A stretch of 64,000 nucleotides of DNA, taken from contig NZ_CP009518.1 in assembly GCF_000970325.1 (NCBI RefSeq), forward strand, positions 62,001 to 126,000, read 5' to 3'. Shown here piece after piece: positions 7,959-17,655 of this stretch. The first letter of the stretch is position 1; every line of letters starts with the position of its first letter. Below the pieces are notes generated by a model. That model did no database searches. It was given only the letters and a program-made list of their open reading frames with translations, and was not told where the DNA came from. A program made the position numbers and the translations under genes. This DNA comes from Methanococcoides methylutens MM1 (GTDB lineage: Archaea; Halobacteriota; Methanosarcinia; Methanosarcinales; Methanosarcinaceae).

Positions 7959-9323
7959 TCATTGGGAGGATGGCAATATGATGTCAACCCCGGAATCCCT
8001 TATTTCGAACTGCCTTATTCCGGTGTCGTGTGCGCTTCCGCGTATCTTGAGCACGGAGATCGTTTTTTCTGTCTGGTCTTCCCTTTCTCTCAGGGAAAGC
8101 AGGACAGATGCATCCATTCCGTAGTCATTGACGTCCTGCGTTGCTCCGATGGAATCTGCTCCCTGTGCGAACATTGAGGTTATGCCGTTGGACTTGAATA
8201 TCTCTGCAAGGAGTTTGATATGGTCCTTTGCATCATAAGGTGTCATGAGTTCATTGAACACATGGACATCGTCCACAAAAACACGTTTAATGTCCCTTTC
8301 CTTGATCATGTCGCGAAGCCTTATGGCATGTTCCCCGGGTTCCAGGTATGAAGGGCTGGTGTAGATTACATTGACAAGTCCTGCTGAGATATGCTCGCTG
8401 ATATCATGTCCGATTGACTTTGAATTGTTGACCGTCTGATCATCGGATTCCACAAAGGAAACGATGAGTCCTTTTTCACCGGAATTTGCTCCTTCTGCAA
8501 TGAACTGTGTTCCGATGGTGGTCTTGCCGGTACCACTACTGCCGGAGATGAGGGTTGTTGAACCTTCGAATACGCCTCCTTTTGTCATGGTGTCAAGCCC
8601 GGGAACCCCTGTTGGAACACGGTTGGTGGAATATGGTATGTCCGGTTCAGGCAGTTCCTGCCTGTGGAGGATCATTCCCTCATCTGTTATTGTAAATGGA
8701 TGCTTGCCGGTACTGTATCCCTGGCCTCTCAGTTTAAGGATCTCAAGGTGGCGAACCCGGCGTTTGTTGACCTCGTCGTCGGAAAGGTAGATGACGCCGT
8801 CAGAAACATGGCTCAGGTCACTTGTCAGGAGCTCCTCTTTTGTGAATTCCCCTGTTGCGATCACAAGGGCATCCCATTTTTTCATGCGAAGGAACAGGTC
8901 GTAGTAGAACCTGCGTTTTGCCTCCTTGTCAAGAGTACTGCCAATAGCAGTTATCGGGTCAATGACGATTCTGTCCGGCTTTATCTTCTCAATGGATTCC
9001 TCCAGGTTCCACATGAACGAGTAGATGCCTTTGTCAAGTGTTTCGGTGCCGATAGGTATGTAGTTCATGTTGCCTGTGGACAGCAGGGAGATATTGTAAA
9101 AACTGAGCTTTGACATGAAGTTGTTGACCATTGCAATGGGTTCGTTAAGGGAAGTTACATACATGCATACTTCCTTCTTTTCGGAAGCCGTGAAGATCGA
9201 TTGCATTGCAATTGTGGTCTTTCCGGTACCCGCAGGACCCGCTATCAATATGGCAGAAGGTCGTGGGAATCCACCTTTAAGGATTTTGTCAAGCCCCAAT
9301 ATCTCAGATCGCATCAGATTCAT
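7959..9323 (-). CDS. KaiC-like ATPase with two RecA domains
   Basis: A 454-residue RecA-superfamily ATPase with two KaiC modules. The first has Walker A AGPAGTGKTT at about residue 30; the second begins at about 235 (VPTGVPGLDTMTKGG) with Walker A SGSSGTGKTT. Walker B-like DRIVIDPITA and KRVFVDDVHV follow. AGGTGC precedes the ATG at 9323. Archaeal KaiC-like proteins are mostly uncharacterised, some linked to signal transduction or motility; no kaiA, kaiB or motility gene lies nearby. The role is therefore unassigned, with ATP binding well supported. Confidence 0.85.
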   Translation of the reverse strand: MNLMRSEILGLDKILKGGFPRPSAILIAGPAGTGKTTIAMQSIFTASEKKEVCMYVTSLNEPIAMVNNFMSKLSFYNISLLSTGNMNYIPIGTETLDKGIYSFMWNLEESIEKIKPDRIVIDPITAIGSTLDKEAKRRFYYDLFLRMKKWDALVIATGEFTKEELLTSDLSHVSDGVIYLSDDEVNKRRVRHLEILKLRGQGYSTGKHPFTITDEGMILHRQELPEPDIPYSTNRVPTGVPGLDTMTKGGVFEGSTTLISGSSGTGKTTIGTQFIAEGANSGEKGLIVSFVESDDQTVNNSKSIGHDISEHISAGLVNVIYTSPSYLEPGEHAIRLRDMIKERDIKRVFVDDVHVFNELMTPYDAKDHIKLLAEIFKSNGITSMFAQGADSIGATQDVNDYGMDASVLLSLREREDQTEKTISVLKIRGSAHDTGIRQFEIRDSGVDIILPSSQ

Positions 9324-9470
9324 TATAGCACCTACAATATATATTTGAAATAATTTCTCTGACCACTGTATTAAAGGTTATGTATATTACACTGCATCTG
9401 AACATGAAATCTAAATACGGAGCTGTTCATAATACTACTCCTATCACATCATCAAACGGAACTTGATATC

Positions 9471-10253
9471 ATGGAAATGGAAAAAGCGAAGGAAATCATT
9501 GTGGATTTTATCAGTAAAAAGCTCGAAGAGGCAGGGATCCCGGGAGCCGTTGTGGGGATCAGCGGCGGGATCGATTCCGCACTTGTGGCATACCTTACTG
9601 TTGAAGCCCTGGGTGCTGAGAATGTAATGGGTATCCACATGCCTGAGGATTCAACCCCCGAATCTGAGATAAATGATGCAAAGGAGGTTGCAGAAAGGCT
9701 GGGTATCGACTTCAAGATCGTAAATATCTCTGACATCCTTGCTACTTACAAGGACACGATGCCTGATATCGAAGAGGCTACAGCTCCTGTGGACGGGAAT
9801 CTGAAAGCAAGGGTAAGGATGTCCGTCCTTTACTACTATGCCAATATGCTTGGCAGGGTCGTGATGGGAACCGGGAACAAGACCGAGATCCTTCTTGGTT
9901 ACTTCACAAAATACGGCGATGGCGGTGTTGACCTTGAGCCTATAGGTGACCTTTACAAGACCGAGGTCAGGGAGATGTCACAGATGCTTGGGCTTCCTGA
10001 AAGCATTCTTAACAAGGCACCTTCTGCAGGACTCTGGGAAGGCCAGACCGATGAGGCTGACCTTGGTGTTACTTACGAGAACATCGACAAGGTGCTTGAA
10101 CCTATACTTGCAGGCGAAGGCCATGAGCGCGTCAGTGAAAGGACCGGTGTTCCTCTGGAGGACATCTCTTCACTGCTGAGACGCCTTCGAGCTAACATAC
10201 ACAAAAGGACAACTCCTCCAATAGCTGATCTGGATGAGCTTCGGGAAGACTAA
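9471..10253 (+). CDS. nadE: NH3-dependent NAD+ synthetase
   Basis: This enzyme amidates deamido-NAD+ to NAD+ using ATP and ammonia, the last step of NAD synthesis. The P-loop of the N-type ATP pyrophosphatase is plain (VGISGGIDSALVAYL), followed by GTGNKTEILLGYFTKYGDGGVDLEPIGDLYKTEV, broken here only by the family's usual loops. Length, 260 residues, is typical of the short form with no glutaminase domain, so free ammonia is the expected nitrogen donor. It starts 147 bases from the divergent KaiC-like gene and converges on tiaS. Confidence 0.95.
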   Translation: MEMEKAKEIIVDFISKKLEEAGIPGAVVGISGGIDSALVAYLTVEALGAENVMGIHMPEDSTPESEINDAKEVAERLGIDFKIVNISDILATYKDTMPDIEEATAPVDGNLKARVRMSVLYYYANMLGRVVMGTGNKTEILLGYFTKYGDGGVDLEPIGDLYKTEVREMSQMLGLPESILNKAPSAGLWEGQTDEADLGVTYENIDKVLEPILAGEGHERVSERTGVPLEDISSLLRRLRANIHKRTTPPIADLDELRED

Positions 10254-10280
10254 AAATTGCAATACTGAAATAACGAAAGA

Positions 10281-11582
10281 TTACCTTGACGGGAATATCT
10301 TCCCGTCTCCTTCTTTTTCTTTCTTCTTATCCTGACAGCGCACAAGGGGCATTGCAAGATGCCTGCGTGCACAGGGCGGGACCTCGTATGTTCCGGTCTC
10401 CAGATCTCTTCCAACCTTCACAATTTCGGCTGAATCCGCAGAGGTCCCACATTTCTTGCAGCGATAACCCTGACCCTTACCTGCGGATTTCATTCTTTTT
10501 CCACAATCAGTGCATGTGGGATTAACGGATTCATATTGTTCCTCAAGGGAAACGATCTTCATCTTCTCGATGTTCAGCGTGCTGTTCTTCACACTGCCTG
10601 AGAATACGACCCTGTCACCGGGGATGAACTTACGGACAACCTCCCTGAAGTTCTTGGTCGGCTCATAGGCAGCACAGTCCATCTCATCTCCATGTTCATC
10701 CTGGATGGAGAATATGGTATGTCCTCCCCTGATGGTCTCCGGTTCGGTTGCAACTGTCACTTCAATTGTATAAGAGTGCATATCCCTGATATCCGCGATC
10801 CTGTCTGCAGGTATCAGGTGAAGATCGGTACCCTGGTCTGTCCGGTAAACCATATAGCGTTCTACTGGTTCGGATTCAATCATCTGTGAGGTCTTTGTGA
10901 CCACATCCACGCTGTTTCCACGGATGCCGAAAAGTACAGGGTCCCCGGCATGTGGTACACAGACCACGAGGTCGTTCGCACAGTCCACGGTATCCCAGGT
11001 GTCCGGGTAGGTTGCAAGGTCTGCCTTTCTCACACTTTCCTCATCTACTTCCCTCGGAGTTCCCCAGGCGTTCCTTTCCCTGTAGGCGAGGTACTCGTAA
11101 GTGTAATCCCAGCCCGGGTTGAGCATTGCACCGCAGGCGGCAAGGGCACCTATGAGTCCTCGTCCGTTCTTCAGTCCTTTTGATGGCAGGCCAAGTTCTG
11201 CGATAAGGTTTTTTGCATCCTCAATTTCCAGTACTTCTCGTACGGCTTTCAGGAAGAAGTTCCGGAGTTCTTCCTTTACTCTTTCCTGGTCATTGTCGGG
11301 GATGAACACGATACCCGGGTTTGTCATCTCGCTCTGGAGCTCTGCAAGTTCCTCAACTCTGGAGATCACATGGTCCATGACCTTTTCCGGATTCTCGGTT
11401 TTAATTTCAAAGGCCGTAGATGCATTTCCCCGGGTCTTGTAGGGTATTGTAGGATTGAGGCGTATGAGTATAGGGCTGCCTATGACGTTCCCGTACTCTT
11501 TCAGCTCATCCATCAATGCTGCACACAGGTATGTTGTGCACATTCCTTCCCTGGAATCCGTATCATCTATGGCTATGATCAT
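10281..11582 (-). CDS. tiaS: tRNA(Ile2) 2-agmatinylcytidine synthetase TiaS
   Basis: TiaS attaches agmatine to C34 of the CAU anticodon tRNA-Ile so that it reads AUA, an essential archaeal step. The 433-residue protein has the family start (MIIAIDDTDSREGMCTTYL, the TCKD-type acidic motif), a central catalytic region, an OB-fold (about 280-340), and a C-terminal zinc ribbon with CTDCGKRM and CKKCGTSA. Agmatine would come from PdaD, encoded at 50635. The gene is divergent from the COG1395-type regulator, with TATA-like sequences in the 73-base gap. Confidence 0.95.
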   Translation of the reverse strand: MIIAIDDTDSREGMCTTYLCAALMDELKEYGNVIGSPILIRLNPTIPYKTRGNASTAFEIKTENPEKVMDHVISRVEELAELQSEMTNPGIVFIPDNDQERVKEELRNFFLKAVREVLEIEDAKNLIAELGLPSKGLKNGRGLIGALAACGAMLNPGWDYTYEYLAYRERNAWGTPREVDEESVRKADLATYPDTWDTVDCANDLVVCVPHAGDPVLFGIRGNSVDVVTKTSQMIESEPVERYMVYRTDQGTDLHLIPADRIADIRDMHSYTIEVTVATEPETIRGGHTIFSIQDEHGDEMDCAAYEPTKNFREVVRKFIPGDRVVFSGSVKNSTLNIEKMKIVSLEEQYESVNPTCTDCGKRMKSAGKGQGYRCKKCGTSADSAEIVKVGRDLETGTYEVPPCARRHLAMPLVRCQDKKKEKEGDGKIFPSR

Positions 11583-11655
11583 GTTCTTCTGGTCCGTGTT
11601 CGTTTATATACTAACAAATAGTTTTATATAGATGTGCAATCAATCATTTATCGTC

Positions 11656-12627
11656 ATGACTAAGGATATTCTGATTCATCAGATCATTGACGTATTGGAG
11701 CTTGCCGGTTTCACCGTGTCAAATCGATGTAATATCAGACCTCGGAGTTTCGATATCGCTGCACGTCAGGATAATACGCTCCTATTCTGTAAGGTCTTAT
11801 ACAACATTGACGGTCTGAACGAAGAAACTGCCCGGGAGATGATAGCCCTGGCGGAGTATCTTGGTGGCTATCCGATACTGGTGGGTGCAAAGACACGTGA
11901 CCAGATGCTTGAGGACAGCGTAGTGTATATGAGATACGATATACCTGCGGTCAACGTCCAGACACTTTTTGATTATTTTGTAGAGAATGTCCCTCCGCTT
12001 GTTTCAGCAGCACCCGGAGGGCTCTATGTATCCATAGATGGTGACGTACTGAAGGATGCAAGAACGGAGATATCTATGTCACTGGGAGCCCTTGCTTCCG
12101 AGCTTGGTGTGTCCCGCCGTACCATCAGTAAATATGAAGAAGGGCAGATGGATGCCTCCATCGACATCGTGTTACATCTTGAGGAGATTCTGGATGTAGC
12201 TCTGGCGAAATCCATTGATATCCTGCGAACCTTCGAGAAAGAGATGGATGGCAAGAATGTCAAAGAGGAAGAGCCGGAGAGGACAACTCCTCCCAACGAC
12301 AATATCCTGAACCTGATCTATACGCTTGGCTATGATGTCCTTTCAACGAACCAGGCCCCATTCAAAGCGGTATCCAAGGACTATTCCAGCACTTTCCTTA
12401 CAGGGGTGAGTGAATACAGCAGTGCAATGCTAAAGCGTGCCCACCTGATGAGCAGTATCTCTGATGTCATCAGAACGCAGTCTATCTTTATTGTTGAAGG
12501 TAAGAGCAGGTATGAATCTGTGGAGAACACTGTACTTATAGAACGGGAAGAGCTGAACTCGCTGTCCGATGCTGATGACCTTGAGACCCTTATCAATGAA
12601 AGGGCAAGGCACAGAAGTGAGAACTGA
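11656..12627 (+). CDS. Archaeal HTH-type transcriptional regulator (COG1395-like)
   Basis: About 323 residues. A short N-terminal alpha/beta region (about 1-110) resembles a restriction-endonuclease-like fold; a Xre/cro-type helix-turn-helix follows at about 140-200 (LGALASELGVSRRTISKYEEGQ); a C-terminal domain contains further alpha/beta repeats. This layout is characteristic of a widespread archaeal regulator family of unknown target. The ATG at 11656 is preferred over 11632 on family start, but no clear ribosome site distinguishes them. TATA-like TTTATATA sequences lie just upstream. Confidence 0.8.
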   Translation: MTKDILIHQIIDVLELAGFTVSNRCNIRPRSFDIAARQDNTLLFCKVLYNIDGLNEETAREMIALAEYLGGYPILVGAKTRDQMLEDSVVYMRYDIPAVNVQTLFDYFVENVPPLVSAAPGGLYVSIDGDVLKDARTEISMSLGALASELGVSRRTISKYEEGQMDASIDIVLHLEEILDVALAKSIDILRTFEKEMDGKNVKEEEPERTTPPNDNILNLIYTLGYDVLSTNQAPFKAVSKDYSSTFLTGVSEYSSAMLKRAHLMSSISDVIRTQSIFIVEGKSRYESVENTVLIEREELNSLSDADDLETLINERARHRSEN

Positions 12628-12701
12628 CCTGTTGCACCTTCTGTTCTCATAAATTCTTTTTAACCGGCTATTTTTGAATATTCATTATTCCGGAATTTTG
12701 G

Positions 12702-12709
12702 TTATATAA
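12702..12709 (+). promoter_or_regulatory. TATA box of purN
   Basis: TTATATAA lies 41 bases before the purN ATG, giving a predicted transcript start near 12735. GGTGA follows a few bases before the ATG as a ribosome site. Confidence 0.5.
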
Positions 12710-12750
12710 GTCCAAAACTCTAATATATAGCAATCTCGTATGGGTGAGCA

Positions 12751-13359
12751 ATGACTCTCAATATTGCAGTTCTTGTCTCTGGACGCGGTTCGAACCTGCA
12801 GTCCATCATTGATAACATTGAAAATGGCTATATTCCGGATGCTGCCATCAAAGTGGTTGTCAGTGACAAGGGAGATGCATACGCACTTGAGAGAGCTAAC
12901 GATCACGGTATCGATGGTGTGTTCATAGACCCTTCAGCCTTTGGCGGTAAGAAGGGGTATGAGAAAGAGGTCCTTAAGACGCTTGAAAAATATGATACGG
13001 AACTTGTTATCCTTGCAGGATACATGCGTATCATTGGCAGCGATCTGATTGAAGCTTACAGGAACCGCATAATGAACATCCATCCCGCACTTCTGCCATC
13101 CTTCATGGGACTTCATGCACAGAAGCAGGCATTTGATTACGGTGTCAAGGTCGCCGGCTGCACAGTGCATTTCGTTGATGAGGGCATGGATACCGGACCT
13201 ATAATACTCCAGAGATCTGTTCCCGTCCTTGAAGATGATACCGAGGACACGCTTGCAGACCGCATTCTGGAGCAGGAACACAAGATCTATCCTGAGGCCG
13301 TGAAGCTGTTCGTTGAGGACAGGTTGAAGGTCGACGGAAGGAAAGTATCTATTTCATAA
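12751..13359 (+). CDS. purN: Phosphoribosylglycinamide formyltransferase (folate-dependent GART)
   Basis: PurN transfers the formyl group of 10-formyl-tetrahydrofolate to GAR in purine synthesis. The 202-residue protein has the substrate loop VSGRGSNLQSI, the catalytic Asn/His stretch MNIHPALLPSFMGLHA, and the Asp of DEGMDTGPI. It is the first gene of a folate run (purN, glyA, folD, folP-like, metV). Most methanogens use formate-dependent PurT-like or H4MPT-linked chemistry, so a true PurN points to folate use, as documented in Methanosarcina barkeri. Confidence 0.95.
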   Translation: MTLNIAVLVSGRGSNLQSIIDNIENGYIPDAAIKVVVSDKGDAYALERANDHGIDGVFIDPSAFGGKKGYEKEVLKTLEKYDTELVILAGYMRIIGSDLIEAYRNRIMNIHPALLPSFMGLHAQKQAFDYGVKVAGCTVHFVDEGMDTGPIILQRSVPVLEDDTEDTLADRILEQEHKIYPEAVKLFVEDRLKVDGRKVSIS

Positions 13360-13404
13360 TCAATTGATCAATTAAAACGATAGCTATCAAAGGAACGATA
13401 AATC

Positions 13405-14649
13405 ATGTCTTACATTTCAGATATCGACCCAGAAATTGCCAATGCATTGGAATTGGAAGCAGAGCGTCAGGATTTCAAGCTGAACCTTATTGCTTCAGAG
13501 AACTTCACCAGCCGTGCTGTCATGGAAGCACAGGGCTCCATCATGACCAACAAGTACGCAGAAGGTTACTCCGGAAAGCGCTACTATGGTGGCTGTGAAT
13601 TCGTTGATATTGCAGAGAACCTTGCCATTGAGAGGGCAAAGGACATCTTCGGTGCAGAACACGTGAACGTCCAGCCCCACTCCGGCTCAGGTGCAAACAT
13701 GTCCGTCTACTTCTCCGTGCTCAAGCCAGGCGACAAGATCATGTCAATGGATCTTTCCCACGGTGGTCACCTCTCCCACGGAAGTCCTGTAAGCTTCTCC
13801 GGCCAGCTCTATGACATCGTACCATACGGTGTTTCAAAAGAGACCGAGGAGCTTGACTATGAGGCACTTATGGAGATGGCAAAGGAAGAGAAGCCACAGA
13901 TGATCGTTGTAGGTGCTTCCGCATACTCCAGGATCATTGACTTCAAGGCATTCAGGGATATTGCAGATGAGGTCGGAGCATACCTGCTTGCAGATATCGC
14001 ACACATCGCAGGTCTCGTAGCTGCCGGTGTTCATCCAAACCCATTCCCATACGCTGACTTCGTGACCACAACCACACACAAGACCCTCCGCGGTCCAAGG
14101 GGTGGAATGGTTATGTGCAAGGAAGAGTACGCAAAGGGAATCGACAAGTCCGTCTTCCCGGGAATCCAGGGCGGTCCGCTCATGCACATCATCGCTGCAA
14201 AGGCAGTTGCATTCAAGGAAGCACAGGGTGAGGCTTTCAAGAAGGACCAGGAACAGACCGTGAAGAATGCAAAGGCACTCTGTGCAGCACTCCAGGAGAG
14301 AGGCTTTGATATCGTCTCCGAGGGTACAGACAATCACCTGATGCTCCTCAACCTCAACAAGTATGACATCACCGGAAAGGATGCAGAGGTCGTCATGAGC
14401 AAGGCAGGTATCGTCATCAACAAGAACACCATCCCATTCGAGACCAGAGGCCCATTCATCACCAGCGGACTTAGGGCAGGAACCCCTGCTTCAACAACCC
14501 GTGGTATGAAGGAAGCTGAGATGGTAGAGATCGCTGACTTCTTCGAGACCATCCTCAACAACAAGGATGACGACAAGGTCCTTGAGGCAGTCAATGCAGA
14601 TGTACAGGAACTCTGCAGCCGCTTCCCTATCTACGAGCACTTGAAATAA
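13405..14649 (+). CDS. glyA: Serine hydroxymethyltransferase
   Basis: GlyA converts serine and tetrahydrofolate to glycine and methylene-tetrahydrofolate using PLP. The 414-residue protein begins like bacterial SHMT ([20 protein letters not shown]) and contains the PLP-lysine motif [14 protein letters not shown]. The phosphate-binding and folate-contact regions look intact ([21 protein letters not shown] context). Its position directly before folD indicates a folate rather than methanopterin substrate, as shown for the M. barkeri enzyme. AAGGA precedes the ATG. Confidence 0.96.
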   Translation: MSYISDIDPEIANALELEAERQDFKLNLIASENFTSRAVMEAQGSIMTNKYAEGYSGKRYYGGCEFVDIAENLAIERAKDIFGAEHVNVQPHSGSGANMSVYFSVLKPGDKIMSMDLSHGGHLSHGSPVSFSGQLYDIVPYGVSKETEELDYEALMEMAKEEKPQMIVVGASAYSRIIDFKAFRDIADEVGAYLLADIAHIAGLVAAGVHPNPFPYADFVTTTTHKTLRGPRGGMVMCKEEYAKGIDKSVFPGIQGGPLMHIIAAKAVAFKEAQGEAFKKDQEQTVKNAKALCAALQERGFDIVSEGTDNHLMLLNLNKYDITGKDAEVVMSKAGIVINKNTIPFETRGPFITSGLRAGTPASTTRGMKEAEMVEIADFFETILNNKDDDKVLEAVNADVQELCSRFPIYEHLK

Positions 14650-14671
14650 ACAAATAAAAAGGTGAACTGCA

Positions 14672-15532
14672 ATGTCTGACGAGGACCAGAACAAGGTCAT
14701 TGATGGAAGAGCTGTTGCAAAGAAAGTGGAAGCCGAGGTTAAGGCCGGAGTCGAAGAGCTCAAGAGCGAAAAAGGAATCACTCCGGGACTTGCTACCATT
14801 CTTGTAGGCGATGACCCTGCATCAAAGATGTATGTGAGGTTAAAACACAAAGCTTGTGACCGTGTAGGCATTTATGCAGAAGACCACCCCCTTCCTGAGT
14901 CCACGACCCAGGAAGAACTTCTTGACCTTATCAAAACATTGAACGCAAGGGAGGATATCCATGGTATTCTCCTGCAGCTCCCACTCCCAGGACAGCTCAA
15001 TGAGCAGGAAGCAATGAACGCCATTGATCCTGCAAAGGATGCAGACGGTTTCCACCCTTTCAACATGGGCCAGCTTCTCATCGGTATTGAGGAACTTGTG
15101 CCATGCACTCCAAAGGGTGTCATCCGTGCACTTGAGGAATACAACATTGACATACAGGGCAAACATGCAGTGATCGTGGGTCACAGCAATGTGGTAGGAA
15201 AGCCAATGGCTGCAATGCTTGTGAACAGGAACGCCACTGTTTCTGTCTGCCATGTATTTACTGAGGACACCTCAAAGTTCACAAAGGAAGCAGACATCCT
15301 CGTGGTCGCCACAGGTGTGAAGCATCTCATCAAGGAGGACATGGTAAAGGAAGGCGCTGTGATCTTTGATGTTGGTATCTCCGAAGAGAACGGTAAGGTC
15401 TACGGAGACGTTGACTTTGAGAACGTCATTAAGAAAGCTGCTCTGGTAACCCCGGTTCCGGGCGGAGTCGGTCCTATGACCATTTCCATACTCATGCAGC
15501 ATGTTCTGATGGCAGCACAGAAGACTGCTTAA
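14672..15532 (+). CDS. folD: Methylene-tetrahydrofolate dehydrogenase / methenyl-THF cyclohydrolase
   Basis: FolD oxidises methylene-THF to methenyl-THF and hydrolyses it to 10-formyl-THF, feeding PurN. The 286-residue protein has the catalytic Tyr/Lys motif [34 protein letters not shown] and the NADP-binding loop [12 protein letters not shown], ending with [17 protein letters not shown] lies before the ATG, 22 bases after glyA, so the two are one operon. A terminator hairpin begins inside its last codons. Confidence 0.96.
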   Translation: MSDEDQNKVIDGRAVAKKVEAEVKAGVEELKSEKGITPGLATILVGDDPASKMYVRLKHKACDRVGIYAEDHPLPESTTQEELLDLIKTLNAREDIHGILLQLPLPGQLNEQEAMNAIDPAKDADGFHPFNMGQLLIGIEELVPCTPKGVIRALEEYNIDIQGKHAVIVGHSNVVGKPMAAMLVNRNATVSVCHVFTEDTSKFTKEADILVVATGVKHLIKEDMVKEGAVIFDVGISEENGKVYGDVDFENVIKKAALVTPVPGGVGPMTISILMQHVLMAAQKTA

Positions 15533-15555
15533 AGGCAGTCTGCACTTTTTCTTTT
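15522..15555 (+). terminator. Terminator after folD
   Basis: AGACTGC (15522-15528) pairs with GCAGTCT (15535-15541) across a 6-base loop and is followed by GCACTTTTTCTTTT. The stem overlaps the folD stop. A new TATA box for the next gene follows, consistent with a transcript boundary. Confidence 0.6.
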
Positions 15556-15562
15556 CAATCGT

Positions 15563-15573
15563 ATTATATATAA
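15563..15573 (+). promoter_or_regulatory. TATA box of the folP-like gene
   Basis: ATTATATATAA lies about 32-42 bases before the ATG at 15605, so the leader would be only about ten bases. It indicates that folP-like and metV form a separate transcript from glyA-folD. Confidence 0.5.
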
Positions 15574-15604
15574 TCGATAAAAACTCATAATCACTGGTTA
15601 TACA

Positions 15605-16837
15605 ATGGTTGTTGACGTTGACATATGTGGCTTGAAAATAGGTGATAATCGCCCCGTGCGCTTAATGGGTGTTATAAACTTAAGCCGTGAGTCTTTTTAC
15701 AAGGGATCTGTGGTGGACACGGATTCCGTTCTTGATGTTGCCCAAAGGATGATCGATGACGGAGCCACCATCATCGACCTTGGTGCAAGGTCCACCTGGC
15801 CGCTGGCCGACCCCATCACCAAACAGGAGGAATGCGACCGCCTTTTGCCTGCACTTGAACTTCTGAAGGACAATCTGGATGCTGTGATCTCAGTGGATAC
15901 GGTGTTCTCGGACATTGCGGAAAAAGCACTGGAAAAAGGTGCTGACGTTGTCAACGATGTGGCAGGTTTTGCAACAGATGGCGGTATGTTGGATGTTGTT
16001 GCAGACCACGGCTGTCCGGCAGTTGTCATGGCCGCTGGAAAACTTCCAGGCGACCCCATAGGCATGGATGCCATCATGCGTTCCCTTGACGACATCCTTG
16101 TGCGTTCCGAGGAACGTGGAATTGACACCAACCAGCTTATTCTGGATCCTGCCATAGGCAAATGGGTGCCTGAAAAAACGCCTGTTTACGACCTTGAGAC
16201 CATTGACCAGTTCGAGCGCCTGAAAGTTTTCGAAAAACCGCTCCTTGCAGCCATCTCCCGCAAGTCGTTCATCGGGGACCTGCTCAACAAACCCGCAACC
16301 GAGCGCCTGTATGGCAGTCTGGCAGCAGCAGCGATCGTTGTGCAGAAGGGAGCACATATCATCCGAACCCATGACGTGGCAGAGACTCTGGACGTTGTAC
16401 AGATCGCAGGCGCCATACGTAGCAGGCAGCCTGTGGTGGAGGAGAACGGCTTCGAGGTCAGTGTGCTTGACATCACAAATCCCGATGATGCAGCGCTTGC
16501 AATGCGAAATATCGGTGTGACCGGAACGGGTTCCATCATTATGAAGGACAAGACCGTGAACCGTGTACTGAGGATCAACAATATCACAACCACCGAAGCC
16601 CTGATCATCAAGCAGGAGATCCTGGCACGCGGCGGTGATGCAGCGCTTGAACGTGATGCTGTCTCCCATGAGACCGAGAGGACCGATGTGATCGTAATGG
16701 GCACATTGCTCCAGGTCAGAAAACTTGCCGATAAGCTGGAATGCCAGGCAAGGAACCTTCCGCTGATATCAAAAATGATCAAAGATGCACTGAAACAGGA
16801 ATGTGATGTTGAATACTCCTATATGAGCAAGATCTGA
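15605..16837 (+). CDS. folP: Dihydropteroate synthase-type protein with C-terminal extension
   Basis: The first ~275 residues match dihydropteroate synthase, which joins p-aminobenzoate to a pterin pyrophosphate: MGVINLSRESFY, DLGARSTWP, the NDVAG core, the AISRKSFIGDLL lysine/arginine motif and IRTHDV near the end. This is a canonical pterin pocket. About 130 further residues (from about 280) are absent from bacterial FolP and hold no motif I recognise. The neighbours favour tetrahydrofolate, but a methanopterin role cannot be excluded because no methanopterin biosynthesis gene is in view. metV starts 8 bases after the stop. Confidence 0.8.
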   Translation: MVVDVDICGLKIGDNRPVRLMGVINLSRESFYKGSVVDTDSVLDVAQRMIDDGATIIDLGARSTWPLADPITKQEECDRLLPALELLKDNLDAVISVDTVFSDIAEKALEKGADVVNDVAGFATDGGMLDVVADHGCPAVVMAAGKLPGDPIGMDAIMRSLDDILVRSEERGIDTNQLILDPAIGKWVPEKTPVYDLETIDQFERLKVFEKPLLAAISRKSFIGDLLNKPATERLYGSLAAAAIVVQKGAHIIRTHDVAETLDVVQIAGAIRSRQPVVEENGFEVSVLDITNPDDAALAMRNIGVTGTGSIIMKDKTVNRVLRINNITTTEALIIKQEILARGGDAALERDAVSHETERTDVIVMGTLLQVRKLADKLECQARNLPLISKMIKDALKQECDVEYSYMSKI

Positions 16838-16845
16838 GGAAAATC

Positions 16846-17460
16846 ATGATAATCTCATCTTCCAAACCCTTTAGCGAGATCCTTGACATGCTGGCGGACA
16901 AGGAGTCCGTTTTTATTGTAGGCTGTAGCGTATGTGCCGCCAAGCAGCATGTGGGAGGAGAGCCTGAGGTAGAGGAGATGAGATCCAACCTTAAGGACGC
17001 CGGAATAAACGTTATCGGCGGAGTTGTTGCAAAGGCAGCATGTAGTGTTCGCTCATGTGAAGCCCTTGAGGAGCTTGCACCTGAGATAAAGGATGCAGAT
17101 GCAGTGCTTGTCATGGCATGCGGAAGCGGCACTTCCAACATTGCTCGTTTTGTGGACGTGGATGTCTATCCTGCAAACAACACTCAATCTCTGGGTGCCA
17201 TGGCAGGGGATAAGGTCATTCATCATCTATGTGCCATGTGTGGCCAGTGCACCATCGCCGAGTTCGGTGGCGTCTGTCCCACAGCTCAATGTCCCAAGGA
17301 ATTGCTCAATGGTCCCTGTGGTGGTTCAATGGACGGCAAGTGCGAGGTGGATCCCGAGAAGGACTGTGCCTGGGAACTGATCTACGAGAGGCTTGAGAGG
17401 ATCGGACGGCTGGATCTGCTGGATGAGGTCCGGGATGCGAAGGACAGGTTGGTGAAGTAA
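16846..17460 (+). CDS. metV: MetV-like methylene-THF reductase partner (MTHFR C-terminal zinc/Fe-S domain)
   Basis: A 204-residue Cys-rich protein of the methylene-tetrahydrofolate reductase C-terminal family, the small subunit that accompanies MetF in acetogens and some archaea. Conserved cysteines occur in VGCSVCAAKQH, KAACSVRSCEAL, HLCAMCGQCTIAEFGGVCP and the signature LLNGPCGGSMDGKCEVDPEK. They probably hold zinc and Fe-S centres that pass electrons to MetF. It is co-transcribed with folP-like. Its expected partner metF lies 13 kb away, beyond the accessory island. Confidence 0.85.
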   Translation: MIISSSKPFSEILDMLADKESVFIVGCSVCAAKQHVGGEPEVEEMRSNLKDAGINVIGGVVAKAACSVRSCEALEELAPEIKDADAVLVMACGSGTSNIARFVDVDVYPANNTQSLGAMAGDKVIHHLCAMCGQCTIAEFGGVCPTAQCPKELLNGPCGGSMDGKCEVDPEKDCAWELIYERLERIGRLDLLDEVRDAKDRLVK

Positions 17461-17584
17461 GTATTTTATTTTTCCTTCTGTAATTGAGGATCCTTTTTTG
17501 TTGGTCGGCTTCAAGATTGGATGTAAGGGAGTTGCCTGATTTCTGCCATATCTTTTTTCTAAAAAACAGGATGTATTGTGTATT

Positions 17585-17630
17585 CAACTGCTCTCGTTCA
17601 GTTGGATGATGTGGACAGATTATATTTATA
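17585..17630 (+). promoter_or_regulatory. Island operator and TATA box, copy 1 (protease promoter)
   Basis: CAGTTGGATGATGTGGACA (17599-17617) ends exactly 5 bases before TATTTATA (17623-17630). CAACTG (17585-17590) and CAGTTG (17599-17604) form a dyad with an 8-base gap, the same gap as in copy 2. The 341 bases between metV and the protease hold this promoter and the leader below; the part before 17580 shows no gene. Confidence 0.7.
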
Positions 17631-17655
17631 ATGTGACTTGGTTAGAACATCATGC

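Noticed and set aside
15890-16669. 259-residue open frame antisense to the folP-like gene
   Set aside because: The plus-strand gene has full DHPS motifs; the antisense product shows no recognisable domain.
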